Positions 20,150-30,557 of a stretch of DNA of 64,000 nt are shown one piece after another. Both the position numbers and the translations under genes were made by a program. Origin of the DNA: CAWBVG01 sp963792175 (GTDB taxonomy: Bacteria > Acidobacteriota > Vicinamibacteria > Vicinamibacterales > CAVVIG01); contig CAWBVG010000003.1 in the NCBI GenBank assembly GCA_963792175.1, forward strand, positions 62,001-126,000, in the 5' to 3' direction. How positions within the stretch are numbered: position 1 is the first letter of the stretch; each line of letters opens with the position of its first letter. A model generated the notes under the pieces. That model worked only from the letters and a program-made list of their open reading frames with translations, was not told the DNA's origin and ran no database searches.

Positions 20150-21334
20150 TCACTCTCCCAGCAACTCACTGACCGGCTTGAAATCTTCGACGTGATCGCA
20201 GACGGCCTTGATGACCACCAGCATCGGCACCGCGAGCAGCATGCCCCACACGTTCCAGACCCAACCCCAGAACAGCAGCCCGACGAAGATGGCCACCGCG
20301 TTCATCCGCGCCGTCCGGCTCGTCAGCCAGGGCGTCAGCAGAAACCCTTCGAGCGTCGTGATTGCCAGCGCGATGCCCGAAACCAGCAGCGTCATGTGCA
20401 GGTTGCCGAACTGCAGTGCCGCGACCGCCGCGGTCGCGCCGGAGACAATGACCGGACCGAAATAGGGGATCGAGTTGAACACGCCGGCCAGAATTCCCCA
20501 CACCGCCGCCTGCTGAAGACCCAGAGCGCGGAAGGCCAGCCACGTCGCCAGCGCGACGATCGTGCTCGTGAAGAGCTGCACCAGAAGAAACGCCGAGATC
20601 TGCCGGTCGATGTCCGTCAGAATCTGCAGCGGAATTTTCTTCTCGGTCAGCGACGGCCCTGCCAGCTTCACCAGCTTGCGCCGATAGAGATCTCCCGACG
20701 CCAGCAGGAAGTAGACCAGGAACAGAATCAGCACGAGCTGGCCGGCCGCGGCCGCGGCGCCGAGGGACCCGTACATCAGATACTCGCCGATGTTGAACGG
20801 CGCCGCTTCGACCTGCACTCGCTGCACGCCGCCAGACGGCGGCGGCGGCGCCGCGACGTCGGCGGCTCGCTGGAGCTCGGTGGCTGCCTTCTGAACCTGC
20901 TCGATCGCCTTCGCGGTCGTCGGACGGTCGTTCTCCATGGTTTGACGCAGACGCCGCGCCGCCTGCGGCAACTGCTCGACGATCGCGCTCGCCTCAGAAC
21001 GGAGGCCGTACAGCAGCCATCCACCTGCGCCGACCAGGACCATCAGCAGGAGAGCGGCGCCGACGGAGCGCGGGATCCGCCGCCGTTCCATCGCCGACAC
21101 GATCGGATCGAGGGCGTAGCTGATCAGCACGCCGAGCACGATCGGAATCACCATCGCCTGGGCGTACTGAAGCATCAGCACCACGGCAATCGCGGCCAGC
21201 ACCGTCAGCGAGACGCTGCGGATGTCGACCGGCATCCGGACTGACGTCTCGGCGGCGGCCGCCTCGCGTGACGGCGCCGTTCGCTCGTCGTCCCGACGGC
21301 CGTCGGCCGGCGGCGGTACCGCCTTGAGTGTCAT
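20150..21334 (-). CDS. AI-2E family transporter (PerM/YdiK-like)
   Basis: Integral membrane protein of about 394 residues with seven or eight predicted helices: SLTVLAAIAVVLMLQYAQ, AMVIPIVLGVLISYALDPIV, LLLMVLVGAGGWLLYGL, a soluble central part with LPQAARRLRQTMEN, and LVLILFLVYFLLASGDLYRR. The C-terminal half has GVFNSIPYFGPVIVSG and TTLEGFLLTPWLTSRTARMN, hallmark motifs of the family. Substrates remain disputed (autoinducer-2 export, Na+/H+ antiport). Its ATG overlaps the flavoprotein stop by 4 nt, so the two form an operon. Confidence 0.87.
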   Translation of the reverse strand: MTLKAVPPPADGRRDDERTAPSREAAAAETSVRMPVDIRSVSLTVLAAIAVVLMLQYAQAMVIPIVLGVLISYALDPIVSAMERRRIPRSVGAALLLMVLVGAGGWLLYGLRSEASAIVEQLPQAARRLRQTMENDRPTTAKAIEQVQKAATELQRAADVAAPPPPSGGVQRVQVEAAPFNIGEYLMYGSLGAAAAAGQLVLILFLVYFLLASGDLYRRKLVKLAGPSLTEKKIPLQILTDIDRQISAFLLVQLFTSTIVALATWLAFRALGLQQAAVWGILAGVFNSIPYFGPVIVSGATAAVAALQFGNLHMTLLVSGIALAITTLEGFLLTPWLTSRTARMNAVAIFVGLLFWGWVWNVWGMLLAVPMLVVIKAVCDHVEDFKPVSELLGE

Positions 21335-22221
21335 CGCAGTTCCTCGGCCTGAAGCGCCTTGTTGATCGCGAGCGCGGCCTTGACGCCCTCGGCCGCCGCG
21401 ACGACGACGAACTGCGCGTCGCGCGACGCGTCGCCGGCGACGAACACACGTGGCACGTTCGTGTCGCACAGCGTGCCGGTCCGCACCGTGCCTCGTGTGT
21501 TGAGCGTGCAGCCCAGGCGGATAGCGAGATCGGATTGCGGATGCTGGCCGGTCGAAAAAAACATCACGTCGCGCGGCAACGGATCGCCCGACGCGAACCG
21601 AATCTCGCGAAGGCGCCCATCGTCGTGCTCGAGGCTGGCAATTGGTTCGGTGCGGATCCGAATGCCGTTGCGCACGAGCCGGTCGCGCACCACGCGCGGG
21701 TAACGTCCGCCCGGCGTGCACAGGACGACATCGGCCGACCACGTCTTGAGCGAGAGCGCCAGCCCCGCCGCGCTGCTCCCGTGGCCGAGCGCCGCAATCG
21801 GCCGATCGCGCCATTCCCAGCCGTCGCAGTACGGGCAGTGGAAGACCGATCGTCCATAGCAGGCGTCGAGTCCGGGGATGGCGGGCAGGTCGTCGATGAC
21901 GCCGGTCGCGATCAGGAGGTACGACGCCTCTTCCTGTCGATCGTCGCTGAGCGTCACCCGGTAATGGCCGCCGTTCCACTGCGCGTCGGTCACTCCGACG
22001 GATCGCTGTTCGATGCCGTACGCGGGCAACTCGTTTCTCCCGACCCTGGTGAATTCAGATGGTGCGACGCCGTCCCGTGTCAGATACCCGTGCAGCGCGG
22101 TCGTGCGTCGATTGCGCGGCGCGCCCAGATCGCAGAGCAGCACACGACGACGGCACCGACCGAGCATCAGTGCGGCGCTGAGACCCGCTGGACCGCCGCC
22201 GACGACAACGACATCGAACAT
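21331..22221 (-). CDS. NAD(P)/FAD-dependent oxidoreductase, thioredoxin reductase-like
   Basis: About 296 residues. FAD-binding VVVVGGGPAGLSAALMLGR, second glycine-rich region ALGHGSSAAGLALSL, a CxxC in SVFHCPYCDGWEW, and the C-terminal FAD motif VFVAGDASRDAQFVVVAAAE. This is the layout of low-molecular-weight thioredoxin reductase-like proteins. A thioredoxin is not adjacent, so the acceptor is uncertain. Divergent from a GNAT remnant, upstream of and coupled to the AI-2E transporter. Intact frame. Confidence 0.85.
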   Translation of the reverse strand: MFDVVVVGGGPAGLSAALMLGRCRRRVLLCDLGAPRNRRTTALHGYLTRDGVAPSEFTRVGRNELPAYGIEQRSVGVTDAQWNGGHYRVTLSDDRQEEASYLLIATGVIDDLPAIPGLDACYGRSVFHCPYCDGWEWRDRPIAALGHGSSAAGLALSLKTWSADVVLCTPGGRYPRVVRDRLVRNGIRIRTEPIASLEHDDGRLREIRFASGDPLPRDVMFFSTGQHPQSDLAIRLGCTLNTRGTVRTGTLCDTNVPRVFVAGDASRDAQFVVVAAAEGVKAALAINKALQAEELR

Positions 22222-22289
22222 GGCTGACCTCGCGTTTGTGCAAGACCATCTCCACAGTGTCGATGTCGTATTAGGTACTTTATGTTCGA

Positions 22290-22535
22290 TAAAACGACAG
22301 CAATGCGGAAGCCGGCCGTTCTATGCGGCGCTGACGAGGGCCGGCGCGTCCCGCTTCGCTTCGCCGCTGCCGACCATCGATGCGTTCGGGCGGTTCATCG
22401 AGGCGGCGCAGCGCCGACGGGCGGCCGGCGATTACGCGTGCTTCGCGGTGGTGCCGCACAACTCGGAACCGGCCGTCGGCTGGTTCCAGGTCCGCTCCCT
22501 CGAACCTTGGTTCAAGACAGCGGAGAGCCGATCGC
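22290..22535 (+). pseudogene. Remnant of a GNAT (RimJ/RimL-like) acetyltransferase N-terminus
   Basis: One frame reads FYAALTRAGASRFASPLPTI, then DAFGRFIEAAQRRRAAGDYA, FAVVPHNSEPAVGWFQVRSL and EPWFKTAES. It resembles the first part of RimJ-like acetyltransferases up to the point where an EWGFAIG-type strand is expected. The homology stops abruptly just before queA and no acetyl-CoA loop remains. Most likely a truncated, non-functional relic. This covers most of the 332-nt gap between the flavoprotein and queA. Confidence 0.4.
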
Positions 22536-22553
22536 CGCTAACATCGATCGCGG

Positions 22554-23606
22554 ATGGACGTCCGCGACTTCGACTTCGATCTTCCCGCCGACCTGATCGC
22601 GCAAGAACCGGCCGGCCAACGCAGCGCCGCGCGACTGCTGCACCTCGATCGGTCGACCGGGTCGATCGCCCATTCCACCATCGGCGAGCTCCCCAAACTG
22701 TTTCAACCCGGCGATGTCGTCGTCGTGAACAACACGCGGGTGTTTCCGGCGCGTCTGATCGGCCGTCGTGTGCCCAGCGGCGGCGCAGTGGAGTGCCTGC
22801 TCATCAGGCGGCTGGGGACTCCGTCCCCAGGTCTCTGGGAGGCGTTGGTTCACCCTGGGCAGAAACTGAAACCCGGCGCCCGGGTGGTGTTCGAAGGCGT
22901 GCAGACCTTGCACGCGGAGATCCTCGAACGCCGATTCTTCGGCCGGCGCGTCATCCGCCTCTGGACGGACGACGGATCCGACGTTGACGCGGCGATCGAT
23001 GCGATCGGTCACGTGCCGTTGCCGCCGTACATCAAGCGCGGCGATACCGTGGACGATCGCGATCGCTATCAGACCGTGTTCGCGCGCAGCCGCGGGTCGG
23101 TGGCCGCCCCGACGGCGGGATTGCATTTCACGGCTCCCCTGCTCGAGGCTCTGGCCGCGCGCGGCGTGATGGTGGCGGAGATTACCCTGCACGTCGGATA
23201 CGGCACGTTTCAGCCGGTCCGCGTCGATCGCGTCGAGGATCACCGCCTCGAGGCCGAACGCTATGCGATCGACGATTCGGCGGCATCGCTCGTCAACCGC
23301 GCCCTCGCCGAAGGCCGTCGCGTCATCGCCGTCGGGACGACGACCACGCGGACGCTCGAAGCGGTGGCGGGCGCGCACGGCGGGCGAATCGTTCCGGGTG
23401 AAGGAGCGACGGACCTGTTCATCTACCCCGGCTTCGAGTTCCGCGTCATTCGCGGCCTGCTGACCAACTTTCACCTGCCGCGCTCGTCGCTGCTGATGCT
23501 GGTGGCGGCGTTTGCCGGTCGCGATCGCGTCAGGGACGCTTACGCGGCCGCCATCGCGGCGGGGTACCGGTTCTACAGCTACGGCGACGCCATGCTGATT
23601 ACGTGA
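22554..23606 (+). CDS. queA: S-adenosylmethionine:tRNA ribosyltransferase-isomerase QueA
   Basis: Penultimate step of queuosine synthesis: transfers and isomerises the SAM ribosyl group onto preQ1 in tRNA. MDVRDFDFDLPADLIAQEPA, VVNNTRVFPARLIG, LWEALVHPGQKLKPGARV, IGHVPLPPYIKR, DRYQTVFARSRGSVAAPTAG, TLHVGYGTFQPVR, GTTTTRTLEAV and LLTNFHLPRSSLLMLV are all canonical. 350 residues, intact. A short in-frame palindromic insert (LGTPSPG, about 22809-22840) lies in a normally variable loop. queE and queC are 19 kb downstream. Confidence 0.96.
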   Translation: MDVRDFDFDLPADLIAQEPAGQRSAARLLHLDRSTGSIAHSTIGELPKLFQPGDVVVVNNTRVFPARLIGRRVPSGGAVECLLIRRLGTPSPGLWEALVHPGQKLKPGARVVFEGVQTLHAEILERRFFGRRVIRLWTDDGSDVDAAIDAIGHVPLPPYIKRGDTVDDRDRYQTVFARSRGSVAAPTAGLHFTAPLLEALAARGVMVAEITLHVGYGTFQPVRVDRVEDHRLEAERYAIDDSAASLVNRALAEGRRVIAVGTTTTRTLEAVAGAHGGRIVPGEGATDLFIYPGFEFRVIRGLLTNFHLPRSSLLMLVAAFAGRDRVRDAYAAAIAAGYRFYSYGDAMLIT

Positions 23607-23697
23607 TACCTGAATTTGGTAACTTGGGAACTTGGTAAGTTGGTAAATTACCCAGTCACCAAATTCCCCAATTACCAGATTCCCCAATTACCAAGTA
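23607..23697. repeat. Intergenic inverted-repeat array, GGTAACTTGG/CCAATTACC unit
   Basis: The left arm is tttggtaacttgggaacttg followed by gtaagttggtaa. The right arm carries caccaaattccccaattacc, then agattccccaattacc. Variant of the TAATTGG family seen at 10870, 37310 and 42710. It lies between queA and the next gene on the same strand, directly before its ATG. Confidence 0.72.
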
Positions 23698-24875
23698 TGC
23701 GATTCAGTTATGAGGAGTTCGACCTCTCGGACGTGCGGACGTTTCCGCTCGCCTCCCGCCGGAGCAAGACGCGTGTCGACGACTTCGCGAAACCGGCCGG
23801 CAGCGGTCCGGTCGCCGCGTTCGTCGACTCGCTCCCCGACATCCTGGCCGGCGCGGACCTGAAAGCCGTGGTGCGTGCCCTTGGCGCCGCGCATCGCGGC
23901 GACGCCGGGATCGTGTGGGGACTGGGCGCTCACGTCATCAAGACCGGTGTCGGCCCGGTGCTCGTGGACCTGATGGAGCGCGGGTTCGTCTCGGCGATTG
24001 CGACCAACGGCGCCGGCGTGATTCACGACGTCGAGCTCGCCCTGGTCGGCCATACGTCGGAGGATGTCGACGAAGCGCTCGGCCCTGGGCTGTTCGGGAT
24101 GGCCGAAGAGACGGGACGGCTGCTGAACGACGCGATCAACGAGGGCGTTGGCGACGGTCTGGGACTCGGCCAGGCGGTGCTGCGATTCCTGTCGTCGCGG
24201 CCGGCGAAGTTCGCGCGCAGCAGCGTGCTGGCATCGGCGGCGCGGCTCGAGATTCCGGTCACCGTGCACGTGGGCGTCGGCACCGACATCATTCACATGC
24301 ACCCGTCGGCGTCGGGCGCGGCGATCGGCGAAGGCAGCCTGCGCGACTTTCGCTATTTCGTCTCGAACGTCGCACGGCTCGAGCGCGGCGTGTACATGAA
24401 CTGCGGCTCCGCGGTGGTCCTGCCGGAAGTCTTTCTGAAGGCGGTCGCGCTGGCGCGCAATCGCGGTATCGCGTTCGCCGGGCTGACGACGGTGAACCTC
24501 GATTTCATCCGCCAGTACCGCGCGCAGACCAATGTCGTGGCGCGGCCGACCGCCGGCAGCGGCCGCGGTTATTCGCTTGTTGGCCATCACGAGATCATGA
24601 TTCCGTTAATCGCCGCCGCGCTCGAGGGTACGAGCGGCGGCGGGCTGGGGACTAGGGGACTGGGGGACTGCAGGGGACTGGCGAGCCCGATCCCCAGTCC
24701 CAGTCCCCCAGTCCCCACGTCAGTCTTTATACGGATCCCGCTCGTGCGGCCCGGCCATGACGACGATCCGCGGCCGCAGCGTGTGCTCGATCACGATCGT
24801 CCCGGCATGGGGCGTCAGGACGTCGTCGAGCTTGCGATACACCTCGGGCGCTTCGTCGGCGCCGGCGCCTCGTAG
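23698..24875 (+). CDS. Conserved protein, possibly deoxyhypusine synthase-like; C-terminus runs through a repeat
   Basis: Begins MRFSYEEFDLSDVRTFPLAS. The conserved body (about 305 residues) includes GDAGIVWGLGAHVIKTGVGP, SAIATNGAGVIHDVELALVG, FGMAEETGRLLNDAI, VTVHVGVGTDIIHMHPSASG, YMNCGSAVVLPEVFLKAVAL and VGHHEIMIPLIAAALEG. The motif set recalls deoxyhypusine-synthase-like NAD-binding proteins, but I am not certain. After residue 305 the frame enters a G-rich repeat (24640-24719) and continues antisense to rtcB until 24875. The natural stop seems lost to the repeat, so the last ~85 residues are probably not native. Confidence 0.6.
24640..24719. repeat. Inverted-repeat array, GGGGACTAGGGGACT unit
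   Basis: The left arm gggctggggactaggggact, then gggggactgcagg, pairs with the right arm gatccccagtcccagtcccc. It sits between two convergent genes and has replaced the expected stop codon of the left one. A short piece of the same unit (ctggggactccgtccccag) lies inside queA. Confidence 0.72.
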
Positions 24876-25877
24876 CACCGTTCCCTGGCTGCGCAGCCGA
24901 TCCTGAACCGCGCGGAAATCGACCGTCTTTTTCGCCTGACGCCGGCTCATCACGCGTCCCGCACCGTGGACCGTCGAATACAGGGCCGCGGCGGACTGCG
25001 TCGACTCGACGCCGTGGACGATGACCGCGATGTCGTCCATGCTGCCGCCGATGAAACCGCGCTGGCCGGGAAATGCCGGTGTCGCGCCTTTGCGCACGAC
25101 CCAGTACTCGCCGCCGCCGTGGCGCTCTCGCCACGCGAAGTTGTGGTGGTTGTGCACGCGATCGGTTTCGCGCGCCCCGAGTATGTCGAGCACGGTCGAT
25201 CCGACGGCCTCGCGACCGGCGTAGGCGTAGTCGCCGGCGACGGTCATCGCCGCGATGTAGTCCTGACCAGCCGGCGCCGTCAGCGGCAACAGCGCGGGCG
25301 GCGCGTGCATCTCGGCGCCCTGGCGCGAATGCGCCTCGAATGGCCGGCCCGCGGCGATGTTCAGAAAACCGGTGGCGGTCCTGTGACCGAAGCCGCGCGA
25401 TCCGAAATGAATGCCGACCCACAACTGTCCGGCCTCGTCCTCGAGCACGTCGACGTAGTGATTGCCGCCGCCCACCGTGCCCAGTTGCTCGCGCGCGAGA
25501 CCAAGGAGCCGGCGCTGTTCCGTCACCGGCGACCGCGCGATGGCGTCGAACACCGGATGGTCGCGCACCGGTTCGTCGTTGTGGCGGCCCATACCGAACG
25601 AGATGCGCCGCTGGATGGCGTTCGCGATCCGGACGTAATCGGCCGGCGCCAGATCGACAGCGGGAAGACTGGTGCGGATCGCGAGGTTGCCGCACGCGAT
25701 GTCGTAGCCGACACCCGATGGCGAGACGTGATCGCGATAACCCACGACGCCGCCGATCGGCATCGAATACCCGAGATGACCGTCGGCGCAGAGCACGGCC
25801 GGCGCGTTCCGCTCCGCGGCGGCGCAGCGTTGCAGTTGCTGGATCGTCGCCTCGTCGTGTTCGCCGAAGATCTTCAT
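24720..25877 (-). CDS. rtcB: RtcB family RNA-splicing ligase
   Basis: GTP- and Mn-dependent ligase joining 2',3'-cyclic phosphate to 5'-OH RNA ends. Visible: VLCADGHLGYSMPIGGVVGY, the metal Asp/Cys in GVGYDIACGN, GTVGGGNHYVDV, HFGSRGFGH, HHNFAWRERHGG, FIGGSMDD and the guanylylated His region YSTVHGAGRVMSRRQAKK. 385 residues, the shorter bacterial form. Divergent from the tRNA gene 31 nt away. In bacteria RtcB acts in RNA repair; the rtcA/rtcR partners are absent here. Confidence 0.93.
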   Translation of the reverse strand: MKIFGEHDEATIQQLQRCAAAERNAPAVLCADGHLGYSMPIGGVVGYRDHVSPSGVGYDIACGNLAIRTSLPAVDLAPADYVRIANAIQRRISFGMGRHNDEPVRDHPVFDAIARSPVTEQRRLLGLAREQLGTVGGGNHYVDVLEDEAGQLWVGIHFGSRGFGHRTATGFLNIAAGRPFEAHSRQGAEMHAPPALLPLTAPAGQDYIAAMTVAGDYAYAGREAVGSTVLDILGARETDRVHNHHNFAWRERHGGGEYWVVRKGATPAFPGQRGFIGGSMDDIAVIVHGVESTQSAAALYSTVHGAGRVMSRRQAKKTVDFRAVQDRLRSQGTVLRGAGADEAPEVYRKLDDVLTPHAGTIVIEHTLRPRIVVMAGPHERDPYKD

Positions 25878-25908
25878 GGTTTAATGGTGTTACTATCGCA
25901 AGTTCCCC

Positions 25909-25985
25909 GCCGGGGTAGCTCAGTTGGTGAGAGCACGCGTCTCATAAGCGCGGGGTCGCCGGTTCGAGTCCGGCCCCCGGCACCA
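25909..25985 (+). tRNA. tRNA with CAT anticodon (Met, or Ile2 if lysidinylated)
   Basis: 77 nt including encoded CCA. Acceptor GCCGGGG pairs with CCCCGGC, discriminator A. D arm GCTC...GAGC. Anticodon stem CGCGT/GCGCG closes loop CTCATAA with anticodon CAT. T arm GCCGG-TTCGAGT-CCGGC. Overall it resembles elongator tRNA-Met, but tilS, whose product converts CAT to lysidine-AT in tRNA-Ile2, starts 176 nt downstream on the same strand. Identity is therefore open. Confidence 0.92.
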
Positions 25986-26160
25986 GCCTTCGCTCGCGCA
26001 GAAAATCTGCCGCGAGCTATGGCTTGGCAAGCCCTTCGGTCGCCTGGGCACTGCACGCGAGCTTCGGCGAGACAAGGCTAGCGACGTGTCCCGCCGTAGC
26101 GCAGCGCGACTTGTCCACCGAAGCGCAACGCGCGAAGGTGGAAGGTGGACGGCAGTTTTC
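25986..26160. repeat. Spacer with degenerate GC-rich palindromes between tRNA and tilS
   Basis: Contains complementary fragments such as gcttcggcgagacaag and cttgtccaccgaagc and repeated cgcgaag/cttcgcg pieces. These resemble the gcttcggcggga element inserted in glmM. No gene seen. Confidence 0.5.
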
Positions 26161-27567
26161 ATGAACGTCTTCGCCGCCATCCGTCAGTACATCCACCAGC
26201 ACGATCTGATCCGCGCCGACACGCGCATCGTCGCGGCCGTTTCGGGCGGGTCGGACTCGACCGCGCTCGCCCACATTCTCCACGAACTCGGCGCGGAGGG
26301 ATCGGGACAGCTGGTCGGGCTCGCGCACTTCAATCACCAGCTTCGCGAATCGGCGGCGAACGACGAACGGTGCGCGGCCGCCATTGCCGAAGCGATCGGC
26401 GTGCCGCTGTTGGTCGAACGGGAGGACGTGGCCGCGCGCGCGCGCCGCGAGCGGCGTTCGATCGAGGATGCCGGGCGCACGGCGCGCCACGCCTTCTTCG
26501 ATCGCGCGCGCCATCATTTCAGCGCCGACAGGGTCGCGCTCGGCCACACGCGCGACGATCAGGCCGAGACCGTGCTGCTGCGCCTGATCCGCGGCGCCGG
26601 TCCCCGCGGGCTCGCCGCGATGTATCCGCGCAAGGACCACATCATCCGGCCGCTGCTGGGCGTGAAGCGCGAAGAGCTGCGCGCGTGGCTCGGCGAGCGA
26701 CGCGTCACGTTTGTCGAGGACGAAACCAACGCCGATGTCTCGATTCCCAGGAACCGCGTCCGCGCCGAGCTGCTGCCGTTGCTGACGGCGCGCTTCAACC
26801 CGTCGATCGTCGACACGCTCGCCGACGAGGCCGATCTCGCCCGGGAGATCTGGGAATGGATGACCGCGGCGGCGGCCGCGTATCAGGGTTCGGTGGGTGC
26901 GCCGAACCCTCCGAACCCTGTTGAAGAGCTCGAGGTCGAGATGCTGATGTCTGCGCCGAAGGCGCTTCGGCGTCTCATCGTGTGGGAAGCCATGCGGCGC
27001 ACGGCGCGAGGCCGTCCGGTCGGTCTGGGCCATGTCGAGGCTGCGCTGCGTCTAATGGAAACAGGCGGTTCGATCGACGCGCCGGCGCAGTGCGTGGAAC
27101 GTGTTGGCGATCGTCTCGTCTTAACAGGTAGGGCGTCGGGAACGAAAGGTCGAGCACCGAACCTTTTCCGGTATCCGCTGTCTATCCCAGGGGAGGCGAG
27201 GCTTCCCGAAGCGGGCTGGATTGTCTCGGCCCAGACGGCCGACCGCAGTGCAACGGTGGGCAACGAGGCGATCGGGCCGGCCGCGGCGGGCATCGCCGTC
27301 GTGCGAGGCGACCTCTGCCGGGGCCCGCTGAGCGTGCGTAACCGCCGTCCCGGCGACCGTTTCAAGCCGGTCGGGCTCGGCGGGCGGAAGAAGCTGCAGG
27401 ATTTTTTCGTGGACCGTAAAGTGGCCCGGCGCGACCGCGATGCGGTGCCGCTCGTGGTCGATGCAGCCGATAGGATCGTGTGGGTCGCGGGTCACGGAAT
27501 TGACGAGGCGTTTCGGGTAACGGACTCCGCGCAAGCCGTGGTAATCTTTAAAGTTAGACGGGTGTGA
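26161..27567 (+). CDS. tilS: tRNA(Ile)-lysidine synthetase TilS
   Basis: Adenylates and lysidinylates C34 of tRNA-Ile(CAT), changing its codon from AUG to AUA. PP-loop IVAAVSGGSDSTALAHIL, then HFNHQLRE, ALGHTRDDQAETVLLRLIRG, RPLLGVKREELRAWL, and DETNADVSIPRNRVRAELLP. The C-terminal TilS domain ends with LSVRNRRPGDRFKPVGLGG and KKLQDFFVDRKVARRDRD. 468 residues, intact. Downstream ftsH follows after 31 nt, the order known from Firmicutes and others. Confidence 0.95.
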   Translation: MNVFAAIRQYIHQHDLIRADTRIVAAVSGGSDSTALAHILHELGAEGSGQLVGLAHFNHQLRESAANDERCAAAIAEAIGVPLLVEREDVAARARRERRSIEDAGRTARHAFFDRARHHFSADRVALGHTRDDQAETVLLRLIRGAGPRGLAAMYPRKDHIIRPLLGVKREELRAWLGERRVTFVEDETNADVSIPRNRVRAELLPLLTARFNPSIVDTLADEADLAREIWEWMTAAAAAYQGSVGAPNPPNPVEELEVEMLMSAPKALRRLIVWEAMRRTARGRPVGLGHVEAALRLMETGGSIDAPAQCVERVGDRLVLTGRASGTKGRAPNLFRYPLSIPGEARLPEAGWIVSAQTADRSATVGNEAIGPAAAGIAVVRGDLCRGPLSVRNRRPGDRFKPVGLGGRKKLQDFFVDRKVARRDRDAVPLVVDAADRIVWVAGHGIDEAFRVTDSAQAVVIFKVRRV

Positions 27568-27598
27568 CTGCCCGTGCTTCGTCCGTGGGAGGCGCTGC

Positions 27599-29503
<1,905 letters not shown>

Positions 29504-29687
29504 TCGAGAGTCGGGAGTCAGTAGTCGCGAGTCGAGTCGATAGTCAGTAGTCAGGTCGATAGTCGAGATTCTCCGACTACCGACCGACTATCAGACTGCC
29601 GACTCTTGACTGCCGACTCCTGACTGCCGACTCCTGACTGACTCCCGACTTGACTCCCGACTCCCGACTACAGACTATCGACTATCC
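29504..29687. repeat. Intergenic inverted-repeat array, GAGTCGGGAGTCAGTAGTC unit
   Basis: The left arm repeats agtcgggagtcagtagtcg-type units; the right arm, from about 29575, repeats gactgccgactcctgact and relatives up to the folP start. The longest of the arrays (184 nt). It lies between two co-directional genes. Confidence 0.78.
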
Positions 29688-30557
29688 GTGTTCGCCGCCC
29701 GAGCTTCCTTCCGCATCCCGCTTCAATCCGGCGGCGAACTCTATCTCGGCGAACGCACGCTCGTCATGGGTATCCTGAACGTGTCCCCTGACTCGTTCGC
29801 CGAGACGCCGACCGCGCGCGATGTCGAGGCGTTCGTGGCGCGAGCGCTCAGGATGGAGGCCGACGGCGCGGACATCATCGACCTCGGCGGCGAATCGACA
29901 CGGCCGGGCGCCGAGCTGGTATCAGCGGACGTCGAGCGCGATCGCGTGATGCCGGTCGTCGAGGCGCTCGCCGGGCGGCTGCGCATTCCGCTGTCGATCG
30001 ACACGTCGAAGGCCGCTGTGGCGAGCGCGGCGCTCTCGGCCGGCGCGGCGATGGTGAACGACGTGAGCGGTCTCCGTCGGGATCCCGAGCTGTCGCACGT
30101 CGTCGCGGCTGCCGGCGCCGCCCTCGTCATCATGCACGGACGCGGCACGCCGAAGACCATGAACGTCGAGGCGGTCTACGACGACCTGATGGCCGATGTC
30201 GCCGGCGAACTGCGCGAAAGCATGAGCCTCGCCACCGCCGCGGGCGTGCCGATCGAGCGGATCATCGTCGACCCTGGGGTCGGGTTTGCCAAACGGCCGT
30301 CCCACAGTTATGGTGTGCTGGCGCGGCTGCCGGAGCTTGCGGTGGCGCTCGCCCGCCCCATTCTGGTCGGGCCGTCGCGCAAGTCGTTCATGCGCGAGGC
30401 CGTCGGAGGGCGTCCCGCGCCGGAACGCGACTGGGGGACGGCCGCCGCGGTCACCGCCGCCGTCCTCGGCGGCGCGCACATCGTGCGCGTGCATGCGCCA
30501 GCGGACATGGTGCAGGTCGTCAGGGTCGCCGAGGAGATAAGGCGCCATCACCGATGA
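29688..30557 (+). CDS. folP: Dihydropteroate synthase FolP
   Basis: Condenses p-aminobenzoate with dihydropterin pyrophosphate in folate synthesis. LVMGILNVSPDSFAETPTA, DGADIIDLGGESTRPGAELV, PLSIDTSKAAVASAAL, MVNDVSGLRRDPEL, VIMHGRGTPKTM, IIVDPGVGFAKRPSHSYGVL and ILVGPSRKSFM cover all the pterin/PABA loops. 289 residues from a GTG. Its stop overlaps the cdaA ATG by 4 nt. Confidence 0.96.
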   Translation: MFAARASFRIPLQSGGELYLGERTLVMGILNVSPDSFAETPTARDVEAFVARALRMEADGADIIDLGGESTRPGAELVSADVERDRVMPVVEALAGRLRIPLSIDTSKAAVASAALSAGAAMVNDVSGLRRDPELSHVVAAAGAALVIMHGRGTPKTMNVEAVYDDLMADVAGELRESMSLATAAGVPIERIIVDPGVGFAKRPSHSYGVLARLPELAVALARPILVGPSRKSFMREAVGGRPAPERDWGTAAAVTAAVLGGAHIVRVHAPADMVQVVRVAEEIRRHHR

